Assembly (NCBI GenBank): GCA_043740415.1 | Contig: JAYUCJ010000069.1 | Coordinates: 1-11,852 of the forward strand | Reading direction: 5' to 3' | Origin: Aalborgiella sp043740415 | GTDB lineage: Bacteria > Pseudomonadota > Gammaproteobacteria > Burkholderiales > Burkholderiaceae_C | Length of the DNA: 11,852 bases | Shown: positions 1 to 6,309 of the stretch, one piece after another | Position numbering within the stretch: position 1 is the first letter of the stretch | Layout: the number at the start of each line of letters is the position of its first letter | Notes under the pieces: generated by a model | What the model was told of the DNA's origin: nothing | Databases searched by the model: none | The model's input: only the letters and a program-made list of their open reading frames with translations | Position numbers and translations under genes: made by a program

Positions 1-107
1 TGAGTGTTTGTGCGTCTAATGGCGCACAGCGTTTGCCTTCTTATGGTTGATTGGTCGTGTATTTGAATTTTGCAGGGGCGACTAAATACGCCGGCTATAT
101 GCTTGTT

Positions 108-611
108 TTAAAGATCGACTTTAAGATAGTGCGCCCCCGCCAAGGGGTTGTGATAATAAGGTGGAATTTCCTTAAAACCAAGTTCTTCGTACATGGCGCG
201 CGCAATTTCCATGTCGTCTAAGGTGTCTAGCAAAACACTGTCATAGCCAGCCATAAGCGCTGCGTCCAAAATGGCTTCAGCCAGTTGTCGACCCAATCCC
301 AATCTGCGAAAAGCGGGGTGCACGTACAAACGCTTCATTTCAGCCGCGTTCACATAATCACTTGAATCTAACGGCCGCAAAGCGCAACAGCCGGCAATCG
401 CGCCATCAATTTTGGCAACTAGCAACGCACCACGCGGTGGGGCATAGTCACCTGGTAAATTAGCGATTTCGCCTTCAAAATCTTGAAAACAGAGATCAAA
501 ACCTAGGCTGATCGCATACTCGCGGAAAACGCCAGATGTCGCCGCCAAATCTTCGGTAGACGCAGGTGTCACGAGTTGAATGTTTGATAATAATCCACCC
601 ATCTCACTCAC
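108..611 (-). CDS. GNAT-family N-acetyltransferase
   Basis: A 167-residue protein of the GCN5-related N-acetyltransferase fold, which moves an acetyl group from acetyl-CoA to an amine; the substrate cannot be read from the sequence. The acetyl-CoA pyrophosphate-binding motif A is clear: EMKRLYV at residues 91-97, then RRLGLGR at 102-108. The C-terminal half has the usual YEELGFKE segment (141-148). The length is normal for a single-domain GNAT. The start used is GTG at 611, which overlaps the TGA stop of the upstream cytochrome gene by 4 bases and suggests translational coupling. An in-frame ATG at 602, three codons later, is an equally possible start. The family and reading frame are secure. 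The specific role is unknown, and the link to the cytochrome gene may be only co-transcription. Confidence 0.88.
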   Translation of the reverse strand: MSEMGGLLSNIQLVTPASTEDLAATSGVFREYAISLGFDLCFQDFEGEIANLPGDYAPPRGALLVAKIDGAIAGCCALRPLDSSDYVNAAEMKRLYVHPAFRRLGLGRQLAEAILDAALMAGYDSVLLDTLDDMEIARAMYEELGFKEIPPYYHNPLAGAHYLKVDL

Positions 612-1282
612 CCACCCAGACTAACCAACCCATACACGACAGCAGCGCAGACCAGCAGTATGGCCAGCGCTAAGCCGCGTGTGCCTGCGGTATCGACAGA
701 AACTGGCGTGTTGGCAGGCAACAATTTGTCACCATGCAACATGGGTTTGATCAGGTTTTTTCGTTTTTTATAGAGGTAAAACACAATCGCCACAAGATGC
801 GTGACGACTAGAAATATGACCATTATTTTGCCAATAGTCACATGGTAGCTAGAAGCCAAACTGACCGTTGCGTTCGAGACAAACTTGGTCAAAGGCCCAG
901 CTGCTGAAATTTCATCATCGCTGATTAACCCGGTGCCGACTTGAGCCAACAACATCACGAGCATCGCAAATACTGAAAAAGCCCCTAAAGGGTTGTGACC
1001 GACGGAATGCAGCGGGTCGCTTTGGCCCTTGAAGTAGCGAATGATACTGGATGGCGCGTACAGAAAAGATGCAAAACGTGACCATTTACCGCCTGTAACA
1101 CCCCAAACCAGTCGAAACAGCAGCAAGGTCAGTACGCTGTAACCAAAGCGGTAATGCCACGGCATAGCATCGCCCCCACTGAAACCTGTGATGAGCAGGC
1201 CGAACATGCAAAAGGCCAGCGCCCAATGGAAAATTCGCGTTGGCAAATCCCATACCCGTATGGTGGTGTGATGGTTATTCAT
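608..1282 (-). CDS. Cytochrome b561-type membrane protein
   Basis: A 224-residue inner-membrane protein of the bacterial cytochrome b561 / Ni,Fe-hydrogenase b-subunit-like group, expected to bind two b haems and pass electrons between quinones and a periplasmic partner. The family opening VWDLPTRIFHW is at residues 10-20. Hydrophobic segments lie near 17-35, 45-65, 98-120, 147-171 and 203-222. Histidines suited to haem ligation are H19, H43, H96, H147 and H162. The start is ATG at 1282 without a strong Shine-Dalgarno sequence. The gene is divergent from a cytochrome c' gene, a common pairing in proteobacteria, so c' is the likely periplasmic electron partner (inference). It overlaps the downstream acetyltransferase gene by 4 bases. 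Confidence 0.9.
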   Translation of the reverse strand: MNNHHTTIRVWDLPTRIFHWALAFCMFGLLITGFSGGDAMPWHYRFGYSVLTLLLFRLVWGVTGGKWSRFASFLYAPSSIIRYFKGQSDPLHSVGHNPLGAFSVFAMLVMLLAQVGTGLISDDEISAAGPLTKFVSNATVSLASSYHVTIGKIMVIFLVVTHLVAIVFYLYKKRKNLIKPMLHGDKLLPANTPVSVDTAGTRGLALAILLVCAAVVYGLVSLGG

Positions 1283-1415
1283 AAGATCGATTGGTAGTTA
1301 CCCGAATTTAAGAACACAAGCTTGAACTTTTGAAGACCTAATAAGTCAGCATAAAAGCAAGTCACGCATTTGCCAGATTCTCAGTTAGCTAATAACATTC
1401 TACTTAAGGAAATCT

Positions 1416-1886
1416 ATGAAAAAACCATCAGCACGCCAAGCCGTAGCCACTTTTGCCCTGACAGTCGCAGCAATTGCATTTACAGCACCAGCCAACGCGC
1501 AGTTTCAAAAGCCAGAAGATGCCGTCAAATACCGACAAAGTGCCTTGACAGTCATGGGTACGCATTTTGGTCGCATTGGTGCCATGGTCAATGGTCGTGC
1601 GCCGTTTGACGCTAAAGCTGCACAAGATAGCGCGTTTATTGTGACAACCATGAGCACTTTGCCGTGGGTGGGCTTTGCCGGCAACACAGAGTCGCTCAAG
1701 TCACGTGCTAAGCCGGAGATTTGGAAAGAACAGGCTAAGTTCAAAGACGCGAGTGACAAATTAGTGGCGGAAGCAACCAAGCTAGAAGCAGCCGCTAAAA
1801 CCGGTAATTTAGATGCCATCAAAACGGCATTTGGTGCTGTAGGCGGCTCATGCAAAGCATGCCACGATGCATTCCGAACAGAATAA
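1416..1886 (+). CDS. Cytochrome c' (class II c-type cytochrome)
   Basis: A 156-residue precursor of a periplasmic four-helix-bundle cytochrome c. Residues 1-28 form a signal peptide (KK near the N-terminus, hydrophobic core, ANA before the predicted cut). The covalent haem site CKACH is at 146-150 near the C-terminus, which marks class II cytochromes; H150 is the proximal ligand. Members with five-coordinate haem bind nitric oxide and are linked to resistance to nitrosative stress or to electron transfer. No distal methionine ligand can be assigned from sequence alone. The start is ATG at 1416 with AAGGA a few bases upstream. It is divergent from the cytochrome b561 gene, which suggests a b/c' pair. 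Downstream (1907-1929) an AT-rich hairpin lacks a T tract, so termination there is uncertain. Confidence 0.95.
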   Translation: MKKPSARQAVATFALTVAAIAFTAPANAQFQKPEDAVKYRQSALTVMGTHFGRIGAMVNGRAPFDAKAAQDSAFIVTTMSTLPWVGFAGNTESLKSRAKPEIWKEQAKFKDASDKLVAEATKLEAAAKTGNLDAIKTAFGAVGGSCKACHDAFRTE

Positions 1887-2019
1887 GAAATAAATTATTG
1901 CGTAAAATTGCTATAAATAATATAGCGATATAGGCAATAAATACAATGGATGCATCTCGATTTGTGCGCAAATCAGGCTGGATCTATTGCCCATCAAACT
2001 TTTTGTACATTTGATGACA

Positions 2020-2517
2020 TTACGTCGCGGCTAACAGCTTCTCAATCAAAGTATGCAACTCGCCAAAATCAGGCTCACCCACGTAACGCTTCACGATTTG
2101 GCCTTGTTTGTTGACGATATAGGTTGTCGGCGTTAGCTTGACCTCATCCCACGCTTTGGCCACCGCGCCTGTGTTGTCAATCGCCACTTTGAAGGGCAAT
2201 TTGCGTGTTTCGGCGTAATTTACCACGTAGGCCGGCGGGTCGTAGCTCATTGCCACGGCAACCGTATCGAAACCTCTGCTTTTGTATTTGTCGTAAGTGG
2301 CGATGATTTTCGGCATTTCCGCCACACATGTGGTGCAGCTGGTGGCCCAAAAGTTAACCAAAGTGACCTTGCCTTTGAGGCTGGCGGTGTCTATTTTTGA
2401 GCCATCTAGCAACACAAAGGTGGATTCTGGCGCTGTCGTGACACCTGCTCCTACAAAAACATAAGCCCCCACTGCCAAAATGACTGCGGCAACGCTTGCA
2501 TAGATAAATTTATTCAT
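2020..2517 (-). CDS. TlpA/ResA-like membrane-anchored thioredoxin
   Basis: A 165-residue thiol-disulfide protein facing the periplasm. Residues 1-25 form a signal anchor or signal peptide. The thioredoxin fold carries the redox pair C61 and C64 in WATSCTTC and the cis-proline P130 in LTPTTYIV, typical of TlpA/ResA/CcmG proteins that reduce disulfides in the periplasm, for example in apocytochrome c or copper-site proteins. The ATG at 2517 is chosen because it sits directly before the hydrophobic signal. An in-frame ATG at 2562 would add 15 polar, lysine-rich residues (180 aa), which is possible but less typical. The gene is convergent with cytochrome c', which may reflect a shared role in c-type cytochrome maturation (inference). 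Its upstream region is shared with the divergent aroG leader. Confidence 0.87.
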   Translation of the reverse strand: MNKFIYASVAAVILAVGAYVFVGAGVTTAPESTFVLLDGSKIDTASLKGKVTLVNFWATSCTTCVAEMPKIIATYDKYKSRGFDTVAVAMSYDPPAYVVNYAETRKLPFKVAIDNTGAVAKAWDEVKLTPTTYIVNKQGQIVKRYVGEPDFGELHTLIEKLLAAT

Positions 2518-2585
2518 AAAGGCTATTTTCTCAGACTTTGCTTGTTTTTGGTGTTGACGCATTATCTTGTGCTACAGTTGATGCT

Positions 2586-2663
2586 ATGCAAATCGCGAAG
2601 TTCAGCTTCTTTTACTTTTATTTTTGGTTCTCAGTCCCCGGCGGACGAGAGGCAACTGCTTAA
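2586..2663 (+). CDS. Aromatic-rich leader peptide of the aroG attenuator
   Basis: A 25-codon reading frame, ATG at 2586 and TAA at 2661-2663, too short for ordinary gene finding. Residues 6-15 read FSFFYFYFWF: six Phe, two Tyr and one Trp in ten codons. It lies about 120 bases upstream of the gene for DAHP synthase, the first enzyme of aromatic synthesis, and is followed by alternative hairpins and a terminator. This is the layout of the pheA, trp and his leader peptides: shortage of charged aromatic tRNA stalls the ribosome at 2601-2630 and favours read-through. Caveats are the lack of an obvious Shine-Dalgarno sequence before the ATG and the T-richness of the DNA, which by itself favours Phe codons. 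The in-frame TAC, TAT and TGG codons and the hairpins argue against chance. Confidence 0.8.
   Translation: MQIAKFSFFYFYFWFSVPGGREATA
2629..2650 (+). promoter_or_regulatory. Attenuator hairpin 1:2 (anti-antiterminator)
   Basis: TCTC (2629-2632) pairs with GAGA (2647-2650) and GTCC (2634-2637) pairs with GGAC (2643-2646). This gives eight base pairs with A2633 bulged and a five-base loop (2638-2642). The hairpin begins exactly at the end of the aromatic codon run of the leader peptide, so a ribosome stalled on those codons would cover its 5' arm. That is the expected place for the 1:2 pause hairpin of an amino acid attenuator. The pairing is read from the sequence; the role is inferred. Confidence 0.65.
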
Positions 2664-2699
2664 GTAAACCCCAAGCAAGCCCTTCTCGAGCAAACCGCC
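2640..2699 (+). promoter_or_regulatory. Attenuator hairpin 2:3 (antiterminator)
   Basis: GGCGG (2640-2644) can pair with CCGCC (2695-2699), and CGAGA (2646-2650) with TCTCG (2684-2688), extended by two or three further pairs between 2651-2653 and 2679-2682. An asymmetric internal loop (A2645 against 2689-2694) weakens it. The 5' strand shares bases with hairpin 1:2 and the 3' strand uses the 5' arm of the terminator, so it excludes both. It should form when the ribosome stalls on aromatic codons and allow transcription into aroG. The leader stop codon (2661-2663) lies just past region 2, so a ribosome finishing the peptide would mask region 2. Confidence 0.6.
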
Positions 2700-2726
2700 A
2701 GACACCAGTCTTGGCGGTTTTTTTTT
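2692..2726 (+). terminator. Attenuator terminator 3:4 before aroG
   Basis: A strong intrinsic terminator: AAACCGCC and AGAC on the 5' side (2692-2703) pair with GTCT and GGCGGTTT on the 3' side (2708-2720). One bulged T (2712) and an ACCA loop give a 12-bp stem. Nine Ts follow the GC-rich part of the stem (2718-2726). It lies 60 bases before the aroG ATG, between the leader peptide and the gene, so it cannot simply end an upstream gene: the upstream gene tlpA is on the other strand. This placement is strong support for regulated premature termination. Confidence 0.88.
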
Positions 2727-2785
2727 GCCTTGATCACTTACTTTTCATTTTTTTCATTTATTCACAGTTAATTAGGAGCAGCGAC

Positions 2786-3907
2786 ATGACAAACACAGCA
2801 AACGAGCCTTGGTATCCCAAAAACGTTCATAGCAACGACAGAACCAGTCAAACCGACGACGAACGCATCAAGGACATCACTGTGCTACCGCCTCCAGAAC
2901 ACCTCATCCGCTTTTTCCCGATCCAGGGTACAGCCGCTGAATCATTGATCAGCAACACCCGCAAAACGATTCATGACATCATGGTTGGCAAGGACGACAG
3001 GCTCTTGGTCATCATGGGGCCATGCTCGATTCATGACCCTGTTTCGGCACTTGAATATGCCAAAAAATTGTTGGCACAACGCGCTAAATATGCGGGAACG
3101 TTGGAAATCGTCATGCGCGTGTACTTTGAAAAACCGCGCACCACAGTGGGCTGGAAAGGCTTGATCAACGATCCCTACCTCGATGAAAGTTACCGCATCG
3201 ACGAAGGCTTACGCATGGCGCGCCAGCTGCTGATCGAGATCAACCGCCTCGGGCTACCAGCGGGAAGTGAGTTTTTAGACGTGATTTCACCCCAATACCT
3301 GGGCGACTTGATCAGCTGGGGCGCGATTGGCGCGCGCACGACCGAAAGCCAGGTTCACCGCGAGTTGGCCTCGGGCATCTCCGCACCGATTGGTTTCAAA
3401 AATGGCACCGATGGCAATATCAAGATCGCAACCGATGCGATCCAAGCGGCTGCCGGTGGACACCACTTTTTGTCGATTCACAAAAATGGTCAAGTGGCTA
3501 TTGTGCAGACCAATGGCAACCCGGATTGCCACGTGATTCTGCGCGGCGGCAAAGCGCCAAATTACGATGCTACCAGCGTGGCCGCTGCGTGCAAAGACTT
3601 GGTCGCCGCCAAGTTGCCACCGACTTTGATGGTGGACTGCAGCCACGCCAACAGCAGCAAACAGCATGAAAAGCAAATCGATGTCGCCAAAGACATCGCA
3701 GCGCAGCTCAGCAGGGGCTCAAAAAACGTGTTTGGCGTCATGGTTGAAAGCAATTTACAAGCTGGCGCGCAAAAATTCACGCCAGGCAAAGACCAACCGT
3801 CGGCATTGGCTTACGGCCAAAGCATCACCGACGCTTGCATTGGTTGGGATGATTCCGTTGGTGTGTTGGAAACTTTGTCACAAGGCGTGCTGGCGCGTCG
3901 TAAATAA
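2786..3907 (+). CDS. aroG: 3-deoxy-7-phosphoheptulonate (DAHP) synthase, class I
   Basis: A 373-residue cytoplasmic enzyme that condenses phosphoenolpyruvate with erythrose 4-phosphate to DAHP, the first committed step of the shikimate pathway. Hallmarks are IMGPCSIHDP (76-85), the RVYFEKPRTTVGWKG segment (111-125), GARTTESQVHRE (182-193), KNGTDGN (205-211) and DCSHANSSK (284-292). Candidate metal ligands by analogy with E. coli AroG are C80, H287, E321 and D349. The start is ATG at 2786, with AGGAG at 2774-2778. An in-frame ATG at 2624 would add 54 residues, but that stretch is the attenuator and terminator. Whether the enzyme is feedback-inhibited by Phe, Tyr or Trp cannot be read here, so the symbol could equally be aroF. 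The upstream leader predicts control by supply of aromatic aminoacyl-tRNA. Confidence 0.96.
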   Translation: MTNTANEPWYPKNVHSNDRTSQTDDERIKDITVLPPPEHLIRFFPIQGTAAESLISNTRKTIHDIMVGKDDRLLVIMGPCSIHDPVSALEYAKKLLAQRAKYAGTLEIVMRVYFEKPRTTVGWKGLINDPYLDESYRIDEGLRMARQLLIEINRLGLPAGSEFLDVISPQYLGDLISWGAIGARTTESQVHRELASGISAPIGFKNGTDGNIKIATDAIQAAAGGHHFLSIHKNGQVAIVQTNGNPDCHVILRGGKAPNYDATSVAAACKDLVAAKLPPTLMVDCSHANSSKQHEKQIDVAKDIAAQLSRGSKNVFGVMVESNLQAGAQKFTPGKDQPSALAYGQSITDACIGWDDSVGVLETLSQGVLARRK

Positions 3908-3926
3908 GGGTTAATGCGAATCAAAG

Positions 3927-5711
3927 CTAAACAGCCAGCCAAGCGCTGAGCTGCTTGGCTTCACTGATTTCTTTACCCGCCTTGAACTGCCAAGTACGCT
4001 CCGCAGACTTGGCTGGCCAGTTCAAAGTTAAATCAATGAGCCGCTTGTCGCGCGCAACGATAGCGGTGATTTTTTGGCTTTTCGTTGCGTGTTCAGTGAT
4101 GTACTGCGCCAAGTCGTCAAGCCTGTGAATGCGCCAATTTTGCGCATGGTTTCCTGCGTCTATGCTGATACCCAGCCATTCATCGCCTGCAGCAAAACCA
4201 GCTTTTTCAGCCGCACCGCCGCTGAGCACGACTTTGACGTTGATGCCATCCGCCTCCGCCACACGCAAACCCAAGCGTTGCTGTAGTTGCGCAGGTTCAT
4301 CAGTAACAATAACCCCATGCTTGCTGAGAAGTTCGCGCACGGGTAGTTCGCCCGTACCATGCACCCACGCTTTGATTTCTTTGGCAAAAGACCTCCCGCT
4401 AAGTTCCTCAAGTACGTTAGCAAAATCGCGTTCGGACATGGGTCCTGCTTTGCAGCGAAGCCACAAACCACGCATCACATCATCCAAGGTGCATTTGCCC
4501 ACAAGTCGGAGCGTCAAGTCAAAGCACAGCGCCACCAAAGCACCTTTGGTGTAGTAACTCACGGTTGCATTCGCGGTGTTTGGCTCTGGGCGGTAGTATT
4601 TCACCCAAGCGTCAAAGCTGGTTTCGGCCACCGCCTGAACTTTGCGGCCTGGCGTTTGCATCACTTGGTTGGCGGTTTTGCAGAGTAAGTCTAGGTATTG
4701 CGCATCGTCAATCAAACCCGCACGACGCAGCAAAAGGTCATCGTAATAGCTGGTGAAACCTTCAAAAAACCACAATAGTTCCGTGTAATTTTCTTGAGAA
4801 TAGTCGAATTCGGCAAACTCTTTAGGACGCAGTCGCTTCACGTTCCAGGTATGAAAATACTCATGACTGATCAAGCCTAAAAGCGTGGTGTAGCCAGCGG
4901 GTTGCTTTGTCGCGCCTAAGCGCGGTAAATCCTGACGTTTGCAAATTAGCGCGGTGGAATTGCGGTGTTCTAAACCACCATAACCATCGTCCACCGCGTT
5001 GAGCATGAGCACGTAATTTTTAAACGGTGGTTTATTTTTCGAATTTTCTGATTTGCCATGCCAAAACGCCATCTCGGTTTCGCAAATTTTTTGCGCATCC
5101 GCTAATAATTGAGCGCCGTCAAATGTTCCTGTAGCTCCCGCCACCACAAAACGGTGTTTGACACCTCGCACGGTGAAGTTGCCACGCCAAAACGTGCCCA
5201 GTTCAAAGGGGCAATCAACCAATTCATCGTAATTGGCGAATGAATAACTGCCAAAACCTTGCTTGTTAACTTTCAGCGGTGCTGCCCCTGTCGCCACTTG
5301 CCAGTTACGTTTTGTCGCAAGCGGCTTCAAATCCAAAGTGTGATTTGTGTCTTCTTGCCCTTCCACACGTAAGCACAGGCTTGTGCCGTTGAAGAAACCA
5401 CGCGTATCATCCAACCAAGCGGTGCGCACCGAGTTGTCATGCGCAAACACTTGGTAGGTGATGATCAAAGGCTTGCTCGAATCACAATCAATCTGCCACG
5501 AGCATTTGTCTGCTTGAATCGCGTCTAACTGTTTCTTGTCTTGGTAAGCGTTTAGTTTTTGCAAGTTCTTGGAAAACTCACGGACCAGATAGCTGCCTGG
5601 AATCCAAACGGGCAGCGAGACGTGCTGCGTGATGGCCGGTTCGGCGATGGTGAGCGTCACTTGAAACAAGTGCGCGTTCAAGTCATGTAATTCAACTTTG
5701 TAGGTAATCAT
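3927..5711 (-). CDS. M61-family aminopeptidase with PDZ domain
   Basis: A 594-residue zinc metallopeptidase of the M61 (glycyl aminopeptidase) family. An N-terminal beta-rich domain (about 1-170) is followed by the catalytic domain with GGLEH (245-249), the zinc motif HEYFH (283-287) and a downstream glutamate E317 in FFEGFTSYY, the likely third zinc ligand. A PDZ domain follows at about 480-560. Family members favour N-terminal glycine or alanine, but the physiological substrate is unknown. No signal peptide is evident, so it is probably cytoplasmic. The start is ATG at 5711 without a strong Shine-Dalgarno sequence. It is convergent with aroG, with 19 bases between the stop codons. All key catalytic residues are present and the length is normal. 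Confidence 0.93.
   Translation of the reverse strand: MITYKVELHDLNAHLFQVTLTIAEPAITQHVSLPVWIPGSYLVREFSKNLQKLNAYQDKKQLDAIQADKCSWQIDCDSSKPLIITYQVFAHDNSVRTAWLDDTRGFFNGTSLCLRVEGQEDTNHTLDLKPLATKRNWQVATGAAPLKVNKQGFGSYSFANYDELVDCPFELGTFWRGNFTVRGVKHRFVVAGATGTFDGAQLLADAQKICETEMAFWHGKSENSKNKPPFKNYVLMLNAVDDGYGGLEHRNSTALICKRQDLPRLGATKQPAGYTTLLGLISHEYFHTWNVKRLRPKEFAEFDYSQENYTELLWFFEGFTSYYDDLLLRRAGLIDDAQYLDLLCKTANQVMQTPGRKVQAVAETSFDAWVKYYRPEPNTANATVSYYTKGALVALCFDLTLRLVGKCTLDDVMRGLWLRCKAGPMSERDFANVLEELSGRSFAKEIKAWVHGTGELPVRELLSKHGVIVTDEPAQLQQRLGLRVAEADGINVKVVLSGGAAEKAGFAAGDEWLGISIDAGNHAQNWRIHRLDDLAQYITEHATKSQKITAIVARDKRLIDLTLNWPAKSAERTWQFKAGKEISEAKQLSAWLAV
3937..3960. terminator. Possible hairpin between the convergent aroG and M61 genes
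   Basis: AGCCAAGC (3937-3944) and GCTTGGCT (3953-3960) form a perfect 8-bp stem with an 8-base loop. It lies inside the last codons of the M61 gene and 30 bases past the aroG stop. Neither side has a T tract, so it is not a standard intrinsic terminator. It may slow polymerase or protect a 3' end, or may be chance. Confidence 0.25.
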
Positions 5712-5750
5712 GGCTTAAGAATAACGCAAAGCCGCAGGGTTTGAGAACGT

Positions 5751-5791
5751 AAAAAACAAAAGCGCTGAATATTGCTACTCAACGCTTTTTT
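5751..5791. terminator. Bidirectional intrinsic terminator downstream of the YegP-like gene
   Basis: AAAAGCG (5758-5764) pairs with CGCTTTT (5783-5789), continued past one mismatch by TGA (5766-5768) with TCA (5779-5781), around a 10-base loop. On the minus strand the stem is followed by a T-rich tract (5751-5756 read in reverse), suited to ending the YegP-like transcript. On the plus strand it ends in six Ts (5786-5791). The minus-strand use is the one with an obvious gene to serve. Confidence 0.75.
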
Positions 5792-5805
5792 AGGCGTGGC
5801 AGAAA

Positions 5806-6141
5806 TTACGCTGTCAAATCAACCGTTTTGGCGCTTGGACCATTGGATTGCACGGACTTGATGCCATTGTCGCGGGCTTTTTCTGATTCATACATTTCAC
5901 TTTTGCCAATCACTTGGTGGTTGCCAGCTTTGAGTGTGAAGTATGGTGATTTGTTTTTGCCTTCTAATTTTGCAAAACGACCCATGTCTGCAGAATTTTT
6001 TTGTACAGAAGCAATGCCGTTTAATGCACTTGATTTCGATTCATACATTTCGCTTGAAAGAATTATTTGCCCATTACTTGCTAGTAAATTGAAATAAGTT
6101 TTACCATTTTTAGATTTTTTCAGCTCAAATTTTCCGGCCAT
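5806..6141 (-). CDS. YegP/DUF1508 tandem-repeat protein
   Basis: A 111-residue protein made of two copies of the DUF1508 unit, about residues 3-50 and 55-102. Each has a lysine-rich start, a short beta hairpin (TYFNLLASNGQ; PYFTLKAGNHQ), a shared SEMYES motif (29-34 and 80-85) and an NGI..VQ end. This matches E. coli YegP in length and architecture. No biochemical role is established for the family. The start ATG at 6141 has a good Shine-Dalgarno sequence (AGGAG in the reverse complement of 6148-6152). The gene appears monocistronic: its own terminator follows, and about 170 bases separate it from the upstream phosphate transporter gene. An imperfect palindrome lies about 40-60 bases upstream of the start and may be an operator. 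Confidence 0.92.
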   Translation of the reverse strand: MAGKFELKKSKNGKTYFNLLASNGQIILSSEMYESKSSALNGIASVQKNSADMGRFAKLEGKNKSPYFTLKAGNHQVIGKSEMYESEKARDNGIKSVQSNGPSAKTVDLTA

Positions 6142-6179
6142 GAAAGTCTCCTGGTTAAAAAGTGTGGTTATCTATTCAA

Positions 6180-6202
6180 CGAACGATTCATAGAATAATT
6201 CG
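6180..6202 (-). promoter_or_regulatory. Imperfect palindrome upstream of the YegP-like gene
   Basis: CGAACGATTC (6180-6189) and GAATAATTCG (6193-6202) are inverted copies matching at 8 of 10 positions around a 3-base spacer. The site lies 39-61 bases upstream of the YegP-like start, a distance suited to a repressor or activator site near the promoter. I see no firm -10/-35 pair to place it against. The role is inference from symmetry and position only. Confidence 0.3.
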
Positions 6203-6309
6203 AAATTTACGCAAACGTTAACCGTGCTTAACCCAAAGTTATGCCCAGTTAGCAATCAGTTTGTAACCGCAAATGCCTTTTTTTGCAACTTATCAGGTAT
6301 GTTGTGAAC

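Noticed and set aside
1..107. Possible tail of a plus-strand gene ending at TGA 48-50
   Set aside because: Only about 15 codons without family features. Open frames of this length are expected by chance.
1907..2016. Several hairpins between cytochrome c' and tlpA (1907-1929, 1959-1974, 1992-2016)
   Set aside because: Stems are short or AT-rich and none has a following T tract on either strand, so I do not call intrinsic terminators.
2538..2582. Promoter for the aroG leader (TTGCTT with TATCTT at 19 bases, or TTGACG at 2554-2559)
   Set aside because: No -35/-10 pair with good spacing and good matches. A promoter must be near here, but I cannot place it with confidence.
2581..2667. Alternative short frame from ATG 2581
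   Set aside because: It overlaps the leader peptide in another frame, lacks aromatic enrichment, and also has no Shine-Dalgarno sequence. The frame at 2586 fits the regulatory context far better.
2624..2785. Longer aroG start at ATG 2624 giving a 427-residue protein
   Set aside because: The added 54 residues are encoded by the attenuator and terminator, and DAHP synthases are about 350-370 residues. ATG 2786 has AGGAG at the right distance.
3287..3676. Long minus-strand open frame inside aroG
   Set aside because: It is a shadow of the aroG coding sequence with no recognisable family features.
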